A DNA stretch of 64,000 nt, taken from Capillidium heterosporum (taxonomy: Eukaryota > Entomophthoromycota > Entomophthoromycetes > Entomophthorales > Capillidiaceae). Location of the stretch: assembly GCA_016630905.1 (NCBI GenBank), contig WBMQ01000003.1, positions 372,001 through 436,000 on the forward strand, read 5' to 3'. The notes beneath the pieces are model-generated. The model made no database searches. It saw nothing but the letters and a program-made list of their open reading frames with translations, and was not told the DNA's origin. Both the position numbers and the translations under genes were made by a program. Below are positions 34,734 through 46,644 of the stretch, piece by piece (positions within the stretch are counted from its first letter, which is position 1; each line of letters starts with the position of its first letter).

Positions 34734-34743
34734 CTTTATATAT
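34734..34743 (-). promoter_or_regulatory. TATA box of the 34.2-kb MVK gene
   Basis: ATATATAAAG on the minus strand lies 67 bases upstream of the ATG, the same place as in the sister genes. Confidence 0.6.
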
Positions 34744-36521
34744 GGATTCAGATGCTCTATGAATAGTTGAAGTGGATGTTTTTATGTACTATGTTCCTCC
34801 TATCCATTGCATATTATACTTTATATCGGATGTTCCAACGCAGAGGTTACCAATGAAGCTTTTCTTTAAATATATTGACGTTTGTCTTTGATGTTCTGGT
34901 TTTAAATTTAATAGATTTCGATGTGGTGTATATAATATATCTGTCACTTTAAAGTTCCACTTGAGTATGTTTTCTATGCTATAATTTCAAAATGGAAACC
35001 AAGCTATAAGCTTATCAAGTTCCTATAGTAAAGTAATTTGTAACCTCAATATCACTATAGGTCTAAAGCTATAGTCACCAAGTAAACATGTATGTATTGT
35101 GGGAACAAACATATACAGCACCTATTATTTATAGATTTCTAGAAATCATATCACAATTTTTGATATCTAAATGAAATAAGATCTTTATCAAAAGATATGG
35201 CCAATTCGTTCCGAATAAATTGTAATATTACTAATTACTTGACCATTATATAATGAAATTAATTTGGAATTTTGAGTGAATCTTTTTAGAGCAGACTTTA
35301 TGATAGACCGAAGTTAATTGCATATCGTATTTACTTAATGGGAAGTGTACCAAGTCCTGTGCCGTATAAATCTAGTCGAAATCTGTCATTACCATCTTTA
35401 AGATCTAATTCATCCGAAACTAAATTAATGACTAGTATATATTAGGGATGAGTATTGCACCAAAGCCTGTTCTATTTTTATGGGTATTGGTAATTGAATT
35501 TGCCAAATATAAAATAGCCAGAACAAATTATCTTCAATCTATAATCAAAGTAGACTCCAGCCCAAGTGCCGTTAGAGCAGCGATTGAGTCTTATAAGGTC
35601 ATAATTCGGACTTGGAATTTAATAACATATCCCAAGGATGGCGAGATAACCAAATGTCGTAGGTGGGCTGCTTTAGTTCTTAGTATTAGAGAGAGCAAAT
35701 CAGATAGCCAGCATGTAATATATTGGATATTTGTCAGTGGCGTAATACTAGCCATTCAAATGATTCTTATACTAGATATACTTATTGGATGAATATTGTT
35801 ACAACGCATATGCAAAAGTAAGCTGATATACATGTGTTTTAGAAATAATTGTCTTGGAACTGGTATTTTTTGTGCAATTTTAGAGTATACTATTAAGCCT
35901 GGTAGCAAAGACTGACCAAAAGGTGTGCTCTATTTTCTATAAGCCTAAACAGCCCTACAAAGTCTATCACAAAAATTAATTCGGAACCAACGAAGCAAAT
36001 ATTCCCAATATATCTTTTAAAGCACTGCAATTGCTAAAATTGGCAAATGCAACTGAAATTAAGCCTTACAATCTTCATATTCGAACCATAAGGATGTTCG
36101 GTTTATACCACTTATAAAATCAAAGTTTGTGGTGATACCGGTGGATCGGCCACCGCTACCTTTTATATTCTAGAGCTGGCTTAAAGTAGAAAAGATATTG
36201 CATCAAATTCATCTTGGAGCTTAATGTGGTGTAATCGAAAACTTTGTCCCTCCATATCTGAATGAATGACATGTTTCAAGGTTAAAGCGATTTGAAAACT
36301 TCAGTACTGATTTAGCAAGAAATTGCAACTCATAGTACGAGTAGGCAAAGATTTTATATTTGAAAGCCAAGTACTTTGTCCAAAGTTAATATTATTATAA
36401 ACTATATTTAAGATGAATAGATTTTGTACAGTGCAATAGTAAAGCTAGTTGAAAATTGAAATATTAGTTTATTAAAAACACTAGTAAGGCAGCATCTAGA
36501 TGTAAATGAAAAGGCCTCAAT
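34744..36521. other. Spacer with one possible small frame
   Basis: The stretch is AT-rich. An ATG-initiated 114-codon plus-strand frame at 35448-35792 predicts two hydrophobic segments and is listed separately. The rest shows only broken short frames. Confidence 0.4.
35448..35792 (+). CDS. Hypothetical two-pass membrane protein
   Basis: The 114-residue frame starts at an ATG. It has a hydrophobic stretch near residues 7-19 and a strong membrane helix at about 91-113 (IYWIFVSGVILAIQMILIL). The middle is charged and contains Trp and Cys, and its composition does not look like random AT-rich spacer. No homologous family was recognised and no clear promoter distance supports it. It could be an exon of a decayed gene. 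Confidence 0.3.
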   Translation: MSIAPKPVLFLWVLVIEFAKYKIARTNYLQSIIKVDSSPSAVRAAIESYKVIIRTWNLITYPKDGEITKCRRWAALVLSIRESKSDSQHVIYWIFVSGVILAIQMILILDILIG

Positions 36522-37066
36522 TTATCTCCTACGATTTTTAGAACCGGTTTTCTTTTGACCGAAGGTGCCAGTAGAGGTATTGGAGTTGGTAGAAGCCTGT
36601 CGTGAAAGTGCCTGTTTGGATGGAGCAGATTGGGAGCTGGAGCCGGCTACAGCTACGGAGTTAGAACGTGTTAATGCTTTTGGGGGCGGAGGTAGTTCCT
36701 TGTTTAAATTGGCTGGCAATGGTTTGGGCTGGGACGGGGCTTGAGGTTGGGCAGCCTGCACCGGAAGGCTGGATTAGCCAATGGTAGAATTGGGCCACTG
36801 TCGGCTTTTTTGGCCTTACGCTTTGCAATATAATGGGCAGCGAGAGCAGCTGCTCCTAAACTAGCACTACCGAGAGTAGTGGCAGCGCCGACTTTGTTAG
36901 CGATATCTGAAATTACTGGGCTTGCTGCTTGTGAGGAAAGTACGTATGCACCACCACTGACAACTCCGGTTGCGACTGAACCTATCGTTAATTTCTGCTC
37001 TGGGCCTGCCATGATGTCGCTGGCTAGGGCCAGGATCAGGACATAGAGGTTGAGTATTTTGACCAT
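36522..37066 (-). CDS. MVK-family secreted protein with one apparent frameshift
   Basis: The leader (1-20) and two Gly/Ala-rich hydrophobic segments (about 28-46 and 58-78) are followed by a Lys/Arg cluster (AKRKAKK) and GPILPLANP, the counterpart of PLLP in the sister genes. The frame then runs to a stop at 36704. The expected Pro-rich tail (PVQAAQPQAP, ELPPPPKALTRSNS) and the end (STGTFGQ...KNRRR, stopping at 36522) lie in another frame from about 36770. One base near 36765-36785 therefore separates the two halves. The tail shares GTFG and a final Arg cluster with the gene at 43.2 kb. Either the gene is newly broken or the assembly carries an indel. Confidence 0.7.
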
Positions 37067-37128
37067 TTGGATTTATTCTAGTTGGGAGTTGGAGTCTGAG
37101 TATAGTAGTGCTGTGATAAAAATATGGC

Positions 37129-37140
37129 CCTTTATATACT
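37129..37140 (-). promoter_or_regulatory. TATA box of the 36.5-kb MVK gene
   Basis: AGTATATAAAGG on the minus strand lies 63 bases upstream of the ATG. The identical sequence precedes the sister gene at 43.2 kb. Confidence 0.7.
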
Positions 37141-37480
37141 TTTTGGGGAGGGGACTTAGGTTAAGCTAGAGGTATGATATACACCAAGTACCTACTACTC
37201 AGCAACATTCTGGAAATATAAATCCATTTCGGGCCTTCTATATATATATATTTAATCTTCGTTTACTCAAGGTAGCAATGACAAGTTTGAAATGTAGTAG
37301 AAATTAATTGTCAAAACTTGTCGTTTATATATTTATTAGTGCCATTATATAATACAACCTGGAATGTTCTTTGTAAAGTACTCCATTAAATTGAAATTTT
37401 TCATGCAAAGTTATTTTCAAGATCCCTCATTTTTAACAATATTTCGCAGAGAATAGCTTGCACATAATTATAACTAATCT
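37141..37480. repeat. Duplicated 5' flank, sister of 43.56-44.0 kb
   Basis: From the TATA box outward the sequence aligns with the flank of the 43.2-kb gene. A shared segment is TTGAAATTTNTCATNCANNNTTATTTTCANAGAT-like near 37398. Similarity fades near 37480, where the transposon-bearing DNA begins. Confidence 0.55.
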
Positions 37481-37835
37481 CAATTTATAAATAAAATTAG
37501 CAGGGCAATCGATATTTACCAGCTTTTGCATGTTGGATATATTTATTTTTAGTATTTTATAGTACAATAGCCAATTAATGAAATAATGGGTTTACATATG
37601 ATGACGATTTATTATTTACTAGCTATAGAGAAAAGAGGGTTCAAAATCTGTTCGTTTACGAAATAGTATCCTATTGTAACTAACTAGAGTATGCCTTAGT
37701 CATGCTATTGTTTGGAATCGAAGATAATTGAAAGAAGTTCCATACAAAGAAACTATATTTTTCAAAGTTTAAGTATAATAGAATTCAAAAATACATACTA
37801 AAGCTGCGTTATATTTATATAGAAAGTTGTTCAAA

Positions 37836-40074
37836 ATGCTTATCCCGGCCAATACACTCAAGGGGAAATTAATTGAGCATCTACAGGTATTAGAGCAAGC
37901 AAAGATGTTTAATGATAATGCTATGTCCAACTCACTACCCCTTGTCAATTTGTATTTGGAATACTCAAAGCTCTTACTCCCTATAGAGTTATGTCACCTT
38001 ATAAAGCATTCGCTGCTGAACCCTGGAACGAAAGTTGAAGTAACTTTGAAAGACTCACTCCAGTCATTAGAGGACGACGTAGAACTAAACAATGAACTTG
38101 AAACTTTACCAACTTTTTCTTTTGAATGACTTGAAGGAGATGATGAAGCAAACTTGTTAAAAGATAGCTTACCTGAAGCCAACTAAATTATCTTACCTAA
38201 AGTGTCCTATATTTTAGCCAAATATCATTTAACTGCAGAGGTTATAGAAAGGTACTTTTAATATATAAATTCTTGCTTATCATTTAAATATATAGTAAAT
38301 TTGCTAATGGCACTACTTTCAAGACTGTTGATCATGCTTTAATTATAGTTGAATTGATGAATATGATCAAGGGGATTGAATTTTCAACTAGCAAAACATG
38401 GTTAGAAAACCTCTGTTATAAAAAAAAGCTAAAGGCAAGGGACACATCAATATTGGGGGAGATAAATGGCATTTTTAGAAATTTGCTTGATGACCAAAAG
38501 TACTTTAAAATGATGACAAAGGGTATCGATTTCAACTTGAAAGGGATCACAGCTGCTTTTTAGGCAAACAAGCAACAACAACCTGCTCTGGGCGGAATTT
38601 GTTATGTAATTTCTATTGACTGCACCTATCAGATTTTGAAATGTCGATTTCTTGTTCTCAATATGACTGTTAGGACCAAGAGTAAAAATATAGTACCTAT
38701 TGCCCATGCCATCTTGTCAGATGAGTCGAAGGAGACTTATATTACAGTGCTTAAGCTACTAAAAACTTTTTAGATATAGCCGAGCTCAAAACCAATGTCA
38801 AATTACAAACGATTCTTACTGATGGGGACTGTCAACTTCATGATGCAATTGCGTATGTTTTCTCTGAAGTTAATCACCTATTGTTTATGTGATACAAACT
38901 CAACAATGTTCGGACCGACCTCAAGTCAATTAAATCTGGTTATAGTGGAAAACTATTAGTTCTAAGTGATCTACTTAATGCTAGTAAAACTATCCTTGTG
39001 TCCAACACCTCAAATATATCTAAAGCAGCTAAAAAGATGAGTGAGTTTAGCAAAAAATATCAATTATTCAAAAAGGTTTTTTACCTTAAGGATAAAGATG
39101 TTTAAGAATAAACCAAGGAAAAGATACTTGCCTGTTTTGATGAGAACTTATCAACCTTTAACAATATATTTGACGAGGATAAAAAGTTTGCCTCCTGCTA
39201 CACCAAGTCTGTATTCAGCCATGAGTGGAATGCATCCTCAGCTTCAGAATCCATCAAAAATGTTATTAAGTATATTAAGACTGGCAGAAATGGACAATGC
39301 CTTTCAATTGACCAGTTAGTCCAAGTTACCAACAACTATGTCGCGACAATTATATATAAATTTAATGGTATCAACCGAAAGAGTGTAATCAACATTGTCA
39401 AAAAATTACCTGTCTCCTTCTACAAAGAGATGAAGGATAAACTTTCGAAGCCTATCAATTTGGATATCCTGAAATACTTTAAGGCTGCTCATAAGCGTTG
39501 GAAGATCGACCAAGAAAATAAGGTATATCGTATTCAGGGTGTTTCGGATCCTCATAGCCAAGAATATGTTGTTGATTTAAGAGAGGATAAAGTACATTGT
39601 ACTTGTTACTACCAAATTCAGATCAATCTCCTCTGCTCGCATCTAATGGCCGTCAGAAAGTTTGTTAGTCTAGAAATGTTACTTCCAACAGATATTGCAC
39701 TTCGCTGGATTGGTGATTTCTTAAGCGATGAATCGATCTGTGAGGATACTAACCATTTAAGTAGATTAATTGAAAGGTTTGATACCTGCAGTGCAAGTAT
39801 TCGACCCTATATTGCAGCTGAACTTGAACGTGATTTCGAAGTCCATTTGGAGAACTGTACTTGCCTATGCCTCATACTTGATAGGCCCCATTTCTGAACC
39901 TTATGCAATCACTAAAGGTCGTTAGTACCAATGTTAGTATTACAGAGGAGCTTGATGAGGCCTTCCAAAATGAAGTTATGCAAGTAAGCCCATGAAGCGT
40001 CCTAAAGTTAAAGGTGAGTTAAAGGCAAAGGTAGCAAGACTAAAAATGATAAAACTGAAGGTAGTTCTAAGTAA
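37836..40074 (+). mobile_element. Decayed Mutator-like (MULE) transposase gene
   Basis: Reading frames across this stretch give a MULE-type transposase. An N-terminal region from the ATG at 37836 is followed by a likely 44-nt intron (38252-38295). The catalytic core has YVISIDCTY for the first Asp, SDESKETY, and LTDGDCQLHDAIAYVFSE for the second Asp. A SWIM zinc finger, VHCTCYYQIQINLLCSHLMA (CxC...CxH), lies near 39590-39660. At least four in-frame stops (near 38128, 38562, 38773 and 38890) and a changed frame near 39100 show that it is inactive. The C-terminal 155 codons (39430-39897) remain open. Terminal inverted repeats were not found by eye; comparison with the sister locus places the inserted DNA between about 37480 and 40785. 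Confidence 0.82.
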
Positions 40075-40784
40075 ACTAAAACTACACTAGATTTGCTTAA
40101 GTATCTTCTTAATGTTTCATTTATATATCAATTTATACATTAGTTTTCACATTACTTTATATAGTTTTTTATATAATATTTTTCACTTCAACATTGAAGT
40201 TAATAACGTTTAATATTATAGCTGACAACTACTATATAATTTATTATTTGTATATGTGATGGTATAAAAATATAAAAACATCTAACTGTTTTCTATACTT
40301 TTAACTCAATGGCAATAATTTTAACCATTATCAAAGATGTACATATATGCATCTTTGTTACGATACTATCAAGCCAAAATTTAGATCTTAACTTTAGAAT
40401 AGAAGCTATTTAGGGTTAATAGTTACTTTGTGAATATTTTTCCCATACCCTCTTTACTCCCATCTATTAAATAAAATCCACTATAAGAATATCAAAATCT
40501 TACTTTATTTGTTACTTGCATATTGAACTGACATAAATAGCATGGAAACCTGCAAAATATATTCAAATATTTGCAGCTTGTTACTTTATTAATAGATCGA
40601 TAGAATTAAATTCACTCAACTTATTTCAAATCGATGTTGGAAACTGTTCTGCCACAATGAAGCCTTCAAAAAATAAATACTGTGTACCAAAAATTATTAG
40701 AAAATAAAGAGGTTTAAAATTGACCAAGTCTTATCTTACCTTTTACTTGGCCAGGAATTAAGCTGCAGGTTTAACTATCGCTAA
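40075..40784. other. Transposon 3' region and spacer
   Basis: The DNA is AT-rich and probably includes the 3' end of the MULE. An 8-bp inverted repeat (CAAAGATG...CATCTTTG) occurs at 40334-40360. No gene was seen. Confidence 0.4.
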
Positions 40785-41040
40785 TAACATTTATAAAGAA
40801 ACAAAGTAATTAAACTCTTAGGATACCTCTAAAAATTGGTAATTCTAATAGTTATAATTTATAGCTTTTTATCTCAGGATATATGTCGCTATTAGAGGCT
40901 CCATCACTTAAAAGGCACTTCATCAGAAAAGCCTAGAAGATTTTTGTAGTATGGTTCATTGCTCATATTCGATATCCTATCATATACTTATAATGATACC
41001 TACCCTCCCCTAAAAACACTTATGGTTATAATATAATGAA
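40785..41040. repeat. Duplicated flank, partner of 44.05-44.30 kb
   Basis: About 250 bases align with 44050-44300 in the same orientation, for example GNATACNTCTAAAA and TTTTGTAGTNTNGTTCAT segments. With 37141-37480 it brackets the transposon, so both belonged to one flank of the 36.5-kb gene. Confidence 0.55.
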
Positions 41041-43164
41041 CTTAGCACTTGAAAATTTTAAATGTTAAATATATGTGCAATTAACAGATTCACATTTTGT
41101 TTAAAATGGATCTAGTGCCAGAATCTATACTAAAGATGTGCCAATCGGTGTATTTGACAAAATATATTCTTTCAAAATACTGTTTGTATATTTTTTCTAA
41201 ACTATACATATATAAATAAAAAGCAAGTAATGAAATTGATTATATAAAATGTAGTTTGAGATTGTCTAGTATTTACTTTTGAAATTCCGATAAGAGCCCT
41301 TTGCACATCTAAATATAAAATGGTTTTAGATTACATACAGCCTTCTAAAATATTTTAAACCATCAAAATAGTGAATCAATCATAAGTTATCTAGTAAAAT
41401 ATACAGCTCCAAAGGAAGCTTTGAACTACTTTAATTGTACAGCAGTGGTCTTCAGCCTTTTGGAGTTTCCCACTCTTTTATGAAAAACTTTAAACTATGG
41501 GCATATCTTAATGAGCTTTGTGCAATTGTATGAGTCGGGCGCATAAAATTGAAGACTACTGCTCTATAGTTCAACCTCGATATTCTATATAGAACTACTA
41601 TGATATTTAAAAAAGATAGAGGTGGTGTTCTATCTACTTCTCCATGGTAGTTTTCGGTCATCTGCTTCCCAATAAAATCTAATTGTAAAACTTGCACTTC
41701 ACCTTAATTTGATATACAAAACTCCAGCTATTCGCCAAGATCTATTCGATGGGTATGTTTTAACTTAAGCCGAATTTTCAACTTAACTTAAAGTTTGGTC
41801 CAAGGCTTTTGAGTTTAGACAGTTGCAAGGCTTACCTAGTTCAGTTGTGATTAGCTTTCTTATACCTGCTAGCCTCAACTTATAACCTAAAAACCAAACT
41901 AAAAAACCTTCAGCCCACTATATGATGCTAAAAAGGTTAAAGCTTACGGTTATCAACACTATTCAAGTTAACTAGCATCCCATCGGAAAATAAGAACCTT
42001 TTACAAACGTATTTGTAGAAGTCTCTAATGTTGGAACCTACAGCTGATATTTCCATCTAAACCAAACCACTTGGAATTTCAACTATCTAGCAGGGCATTG
42101 AATTTACCTATAGGTACCAGGAATGATGCTATCTAAAATCTACGATTTCTAAATTCCAATTTGTTACAACTAAGTAGAGACCCTTGTCCAGCCATTTTAT
42201 TCAAATCAGCAAGAAAGAGCTGTATATTACATATGCTACAAATTTCAGCATCTTCAATTATTTTGAAAGTTAAAGTTTAAGATGTTGTTACCAATCATTG
42301 TAGCTATTAAAGGGTCTTTTACTTTGACGATAGCTTTGATAAATCTGCCTACGATGAAAAGTAATATAAGTAGAATATTCATCTGCTGCTCCAGAAATCT
42401 AATAGCTCGCTGTAAACATCGGCCTCTACACTTTCAGCTAAGATATTTAATTAAGAAAGTCCCTTTTTATCTTTTGGATCTAGATGAAGACAAATATATT
42501 TAGCAAACCTCATTTTCATTGTCATTAAGCCCGTTTATAAACATAGTTTATTGTAAAATTGCTTAGTGTCATGAGATATAAAGCTATTATAAACTCTCAT
42601 TTACCCTATGGAAAAAATTCATACTTTTATGTTTTCTATTTTAACAGTAATCAAGATATCTAACTATTGGCAATCCATGTGATGTTAATTTCGGCAAACA
42701 CAGTCCAACCTTTCTTTTCAAATCACAAGAATAAGCTCTTTATATTATCTATGAAATTAAAGTTTATGATGTCATTAGTAGATTGATTACCTTTGCCTTT
42801 TATAGTTTAGGATTGTCTTGAAGTATCAAGAATATTATCACTAACTTGATATTGGAACCTATTGTGCAATAGTTGAAAATTTTCATCTTATATCCTTGAA
42901 TAGGATTTTTCAGTTTGGTGCTAAATTATAGCTAAAATTTGGATATTATTCAACAAAAATTGCCGTCAATGGTACAGGTAGGCGAAAAACTTTGAAGAAT
43001 TCAATATTTCACTTAAAGATGTCATGCTATATACTATAACTTAATACGAAATCACTATATGATATATAGAAATTTAATAGAATATAAAGGGTATTAGGTT
43101 TATTGAAATAGCTCTTGGCTAGTATATTCAGATGTAATAGAAAGAAAAAGAACTAGGTTCCACT
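41041..43164. other. AT-rich spacer
   Basis: No supported gene was seen. Short frames at 41452-41697 and 42282-42503 have no recognisable content. Confidence 0.45.
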
Positions 43165-43488
43165 TTATCTTCTAAGATGGTTTAAGATAGCTTTGAAGAG
43201 GGATCGTCTTCTATTAGTGCCAAAAGTACCTTGGGAGGAGGTACGTTCCATCATTTTTTTGGATCCTGAACCACCAGAACCAGCTTTCTGGGTTGGAGTA
43301 CGGGGTGGAGGGTTGAGTGAGACTGGTTCTACACTGGCCGTAGAGTCTCGACGTTTGGGTTGAGATTCAGGTTGTGCTGGGGTCGGACCGGAAATAACTG
43401 GCTTATCTCCTTTAGATGGCTTTCCGCCAGCAAGAGCGCTACCAGCTAGAGCTAGGATTAGGATGGAGATGTTGAGGAATTTGACCAT
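43165..43488 (-). CDS. MVK-family secreted protein lacking the hydrophobic block
   Basis: The 107-residue frame has a leader (MVKFLNISILILALAGSALA, 1-20) and then a polar, Pro/Ser/Arg-rich mature part with KRRDS, ERTSSQGTFG and NRRRS motifs. It has no Gly/Ala-rich hairpin block, unlike its sister at 36.5 kb. The tail motif GTFG, the Arg-rich end, the identical TATA box and about 0.8 kb of matching upstream DNA show that the two are duplicates. The core was therefore lost from, or gained by, one of them after the split. The last residues (SLFKAILNHLRR) form a possible amphipathic helix absent from the sister. Confidence 0.72.
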   Translation of the reverse strand: MVKFLNISILILALAGSALAGGKPSKGDKPVISGPTPAQPESQPKRRDSTASVEPVSLNPPPRTPTQKAGSGGSGSKKMMERTSSQGTFGTNRRRSLFKAILNHLRR

Positions 43489-43544
43489 TGTATTTATCTG
43501 AGTAGTTGAAATTTGATATAGCTATTCACTTACGAAACCAGGAT

Positions 43545-43556
43545 CCTTTATATACT
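43545..43556 (-). promoter_or_regulatory. TATA box of the 43.2-kb MVK gene
   Basis: AGTATATAAAGG on the minus strand lies 57 bases upstream of the ATG and is identical to that of the 36.5-kb sister. Confidence 0.7.
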
Positions 43557-43615
43557 ATCAATGAGGAGACCTGAGTTAACCTGAAGGTTCGTTGTACAGA
43601 TGAGTTTACCATCCA

Positions 43616-43888
43616 GTAACTACTGCAAGAATACGAATACCATTTAAAGTCCACACATATATAGTGATCAAACTTCGTATACTTAAGCCAGCAATATCAA
43701 ATTTCAAATACAAAGTTAAATATATGGTAAAACTTGTCATACGGATGCTTTTACTAAATAACAACCACTATAGAAACATGAATATCATTTCGAGTCCGTC
43801 ATATACTTAATGACCAACCTTCATTTACTCAAGCCAGCCATACCAAATTACAAATATGAAGTTATAATAAATTGTCGAAGCCTGTCAT
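43616..43888. repeat. Diverged tandem duplication in the 5' flank
   Basis: Copies at about 43616-43740 and 43757-43888 align along their length (TATACTTAAGCCAGC against TTTACTCAAGCCAGC, then CAAATTTCAAATAC against CAAATTACAAATAT, and both end in TGTCAT). The sister flank at 37190-37325 has one copy only. Confidence 0.6.
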
Positions 43889-44330
43889 CTTTATCCCTGT
43901 TAATATTGTATGGTATTACAGTTTGGAACCTTCTTTCATGGGGTGTCTGTCACGTTGAAATTTATCATACAGCTATTTTCATAGATTTGTTCCACAAACT
44001 CCACTTATTGTATGCATTGGAAATTACTCTGCAAATACATCTGTTCCAACCAATTTATATATTAACGAACTGAAGCTTTAAGATACATCTAAAAGTAAAC
44101 ATCTATTGATAGTATAGACTACAGCTTTCTATCACAGGGTATATAATACTATTAAATGTTTCGTCACTTGGAAGACACTTGATCTACAAAGTCTCGAATT
44201 GGTTTTGTAGTTTAGTTCATCGTTTCTATCTAATATTCTACCTATACATTTGTAATGATCTCTACCATTCTCTACATTTATTTATATTTAGAATATAGTT
44301 GAATTTTTCAAACAAAAATTTTGAATATAA
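43889..44330. repeat. Rest of the duplicated flank
   Basis: This continues the match to the 36.5-kb gene's flank, first with 37330-37480 and then, across the transposon gap, with 40785-41040. Confidence 0.5.
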
Positions 44331-46644
44331 ATAGGTGTGTACTATTTCTATTACTATTAGATTTAAAATGATATCTGCTAATTTAAACTGATACTAAAGA
44401 CGTATTAATCAGTATATTATACATAAAGGACATTATTCTAATATATATGCTTACTTTTTCCAAGCGATGTATCTATATAGTAAGTTATAATATATTATAT
44501 CTCAACAGCTTTGTCAATTTCAAATATATAAACCTATATACCTTGTAACTAAGGTGGAAAGGAGCCAGGTTACTAGATGTAAAAACCCTTCTGATACCAC
44601 AATTATTTGCTTTTCTTGCCTTCGTACGAGTATCTCTAATTTAGTTCACTATTCAAAGTGCAGATTTGCTTCTAGAGCTGCTTGTTAGACTAACCTTCAC
44701 TTTATAGGAGCTTGTCTATGGCTTAAAAATAATATCCTCATAACTCCTTTTACATCTGTATAAAGAAAACGATGCTTTTCAAAGTATGCACAAGCCTCAA
44801 GTTTTCAAGTGACATTATTCAAACATCAAAATATTCAACTTTACAATAGTTGATATAATTAACGATATAAAGTGTAGCTTGGGGCAAACTTGGGTATACA
44901 CCTTTCGAACTTTGGGTAAAATTCCTGGCTCAAGCGTGACCCATAGCAATACCATCATTTATACATCGATTTTAATATGTAGCTAGTTGCATAGATAAAC
45001 TTTCCTAGGCATAAATATTCTATAAATTTCATATGCTGCGATTTTATAAAAGGTTTGCTGGGCCGCTGAAATTTTCGATTAGCTATATGTCAAACATTAG
45101 TTTCTATAGCCTTAAGCTAACTTTATGACTGTAATCTTCAAATATTATAAGTTTTTGATGAATTTGATACTATATAACTCGCCTTTATAGTGCAACTTCA
45201 ATATTTCATTTGAAGATAGAGCGTACTGTAGGAACGAAGATCGTAGTAAATATGCAGAAAGCAACTTCATTTCCATCTTCACCCCCTTTCTGTCATTTGA
45301 TTTTCATCTATCTAGAGCAGACTTTCAGTGATGGGTAAAGTGAAAACAGCTCTATTAAGAAATAAAATAATACTAACGTTTAATTGATTGAAATTGAATC
45401 TATGGGTAAATTTCTAAAAAGCTTAGGAAACCCTGTTCTGATAGTATATATTGCCAAAAATATTCACCTACCACCTGATAGTTCGATTTTACAAGTAAAA
45501 ATATAGTTACCCTATTCTACTTGTATACGTTATCTTATTACTGTGATTTATTGTAAATGTATCTCTTAGTTAAAAATTTTTTCTTGTCAAAGTTGATTAG
45601 AAATATACACTTTATCAATTTTATATAAAATCACGATGTGGTAGTAAATAGACCAAACATCTTTTGGAATGGAATCAATTTAACTTAAATCCATCACCCT
45701 GCAGACGTTTCTATAGGTATGTAAAGCTAGATCTCACCGCTAGTACTTTACACTCTATAAATACCCACGATCTAATAGCATCGAAATTCCATACCAACTA
45801 AGTGTGTGCTCAGTTTATCAAATTAAAGGCTTAGGCCAGAATGTAGTTTATGTCTGTGTGCCTATTTACCGGACAACTTGAACTTTCTATGGCAGTACTT
45901 TTACGAGTTATTGTTGTGTCCTTTGATGAATCGGTTATTCGATTTATTATATTTATCGATCTCACCTCTATACTTTATATCAAGAAAAATGTACGAGATC
46001 TTCTACAGAGATTGGCAGGTTGTAAATATATCCATTTAAGTATGATAAAGCTAGAGTTCCAAGGACTATAGATAAGCCTTTATATAGGCTTTTGAAACCT
46101 TTCCAATAGAAATAATTACTTTGGGCTGGATCAAACCTGTCTAGTCTTAGATTTCATTTTTGCTAATGTTTTTGATAAAAGGATCTTAATTTTCAGTCTT
46201 GGCAAAGGTGTTGCTGCAACAGATCTATCAAGGTATGAATCGTAGATTCAAAAGTACTAAAATTTAGCACTTGTCTCGAAATTCTTTTCGTTAACTTCCA
46301 GCCTAGTTGAAACGAAAATTTCTACATCTCTTCGGAGATACCGATGTGACGTTACAATAAGCCCCCAGTTTAAACAATATTGATCATCTAATTTCATTTT
46401 TCAAGCTATTTCTGGCATATTTCGTTAGTGTTTGTCGGAAATTAGTCAAGTGAATCTGAAAATTTCTACATAAAAACATGCTAACATTTTCGAAAAAAGT
46501 ATACTGCACTTTCTTCGAAAAGATTAAAATGTAAATAATAGAGTAAACCTTCTCAGCATTTAAAGACACTAAGTATTTTATTTTCTGAACATAATTAAGT
46601 AAACTAAACTCATCAGGTTGGCACATATCTTTGAACTGCTGCTC
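44331..46644. other. AT-rich spacer
   Basis: No supported gene was seen. The 73-codon frame from an ATG at 45850 predicts hydrophobic pieces but has no motif, and the minus-strand frame at 46384-46626 is AT-driven. Confidence 0.45.

Noticed and set aside
18186-39000. Reassigned TAG codon, suggested by TAG in several relic frames
   Set aside because: TAG and other stops both interrupt the relics, and intact genes here use ordinary stops, so decay explains it.
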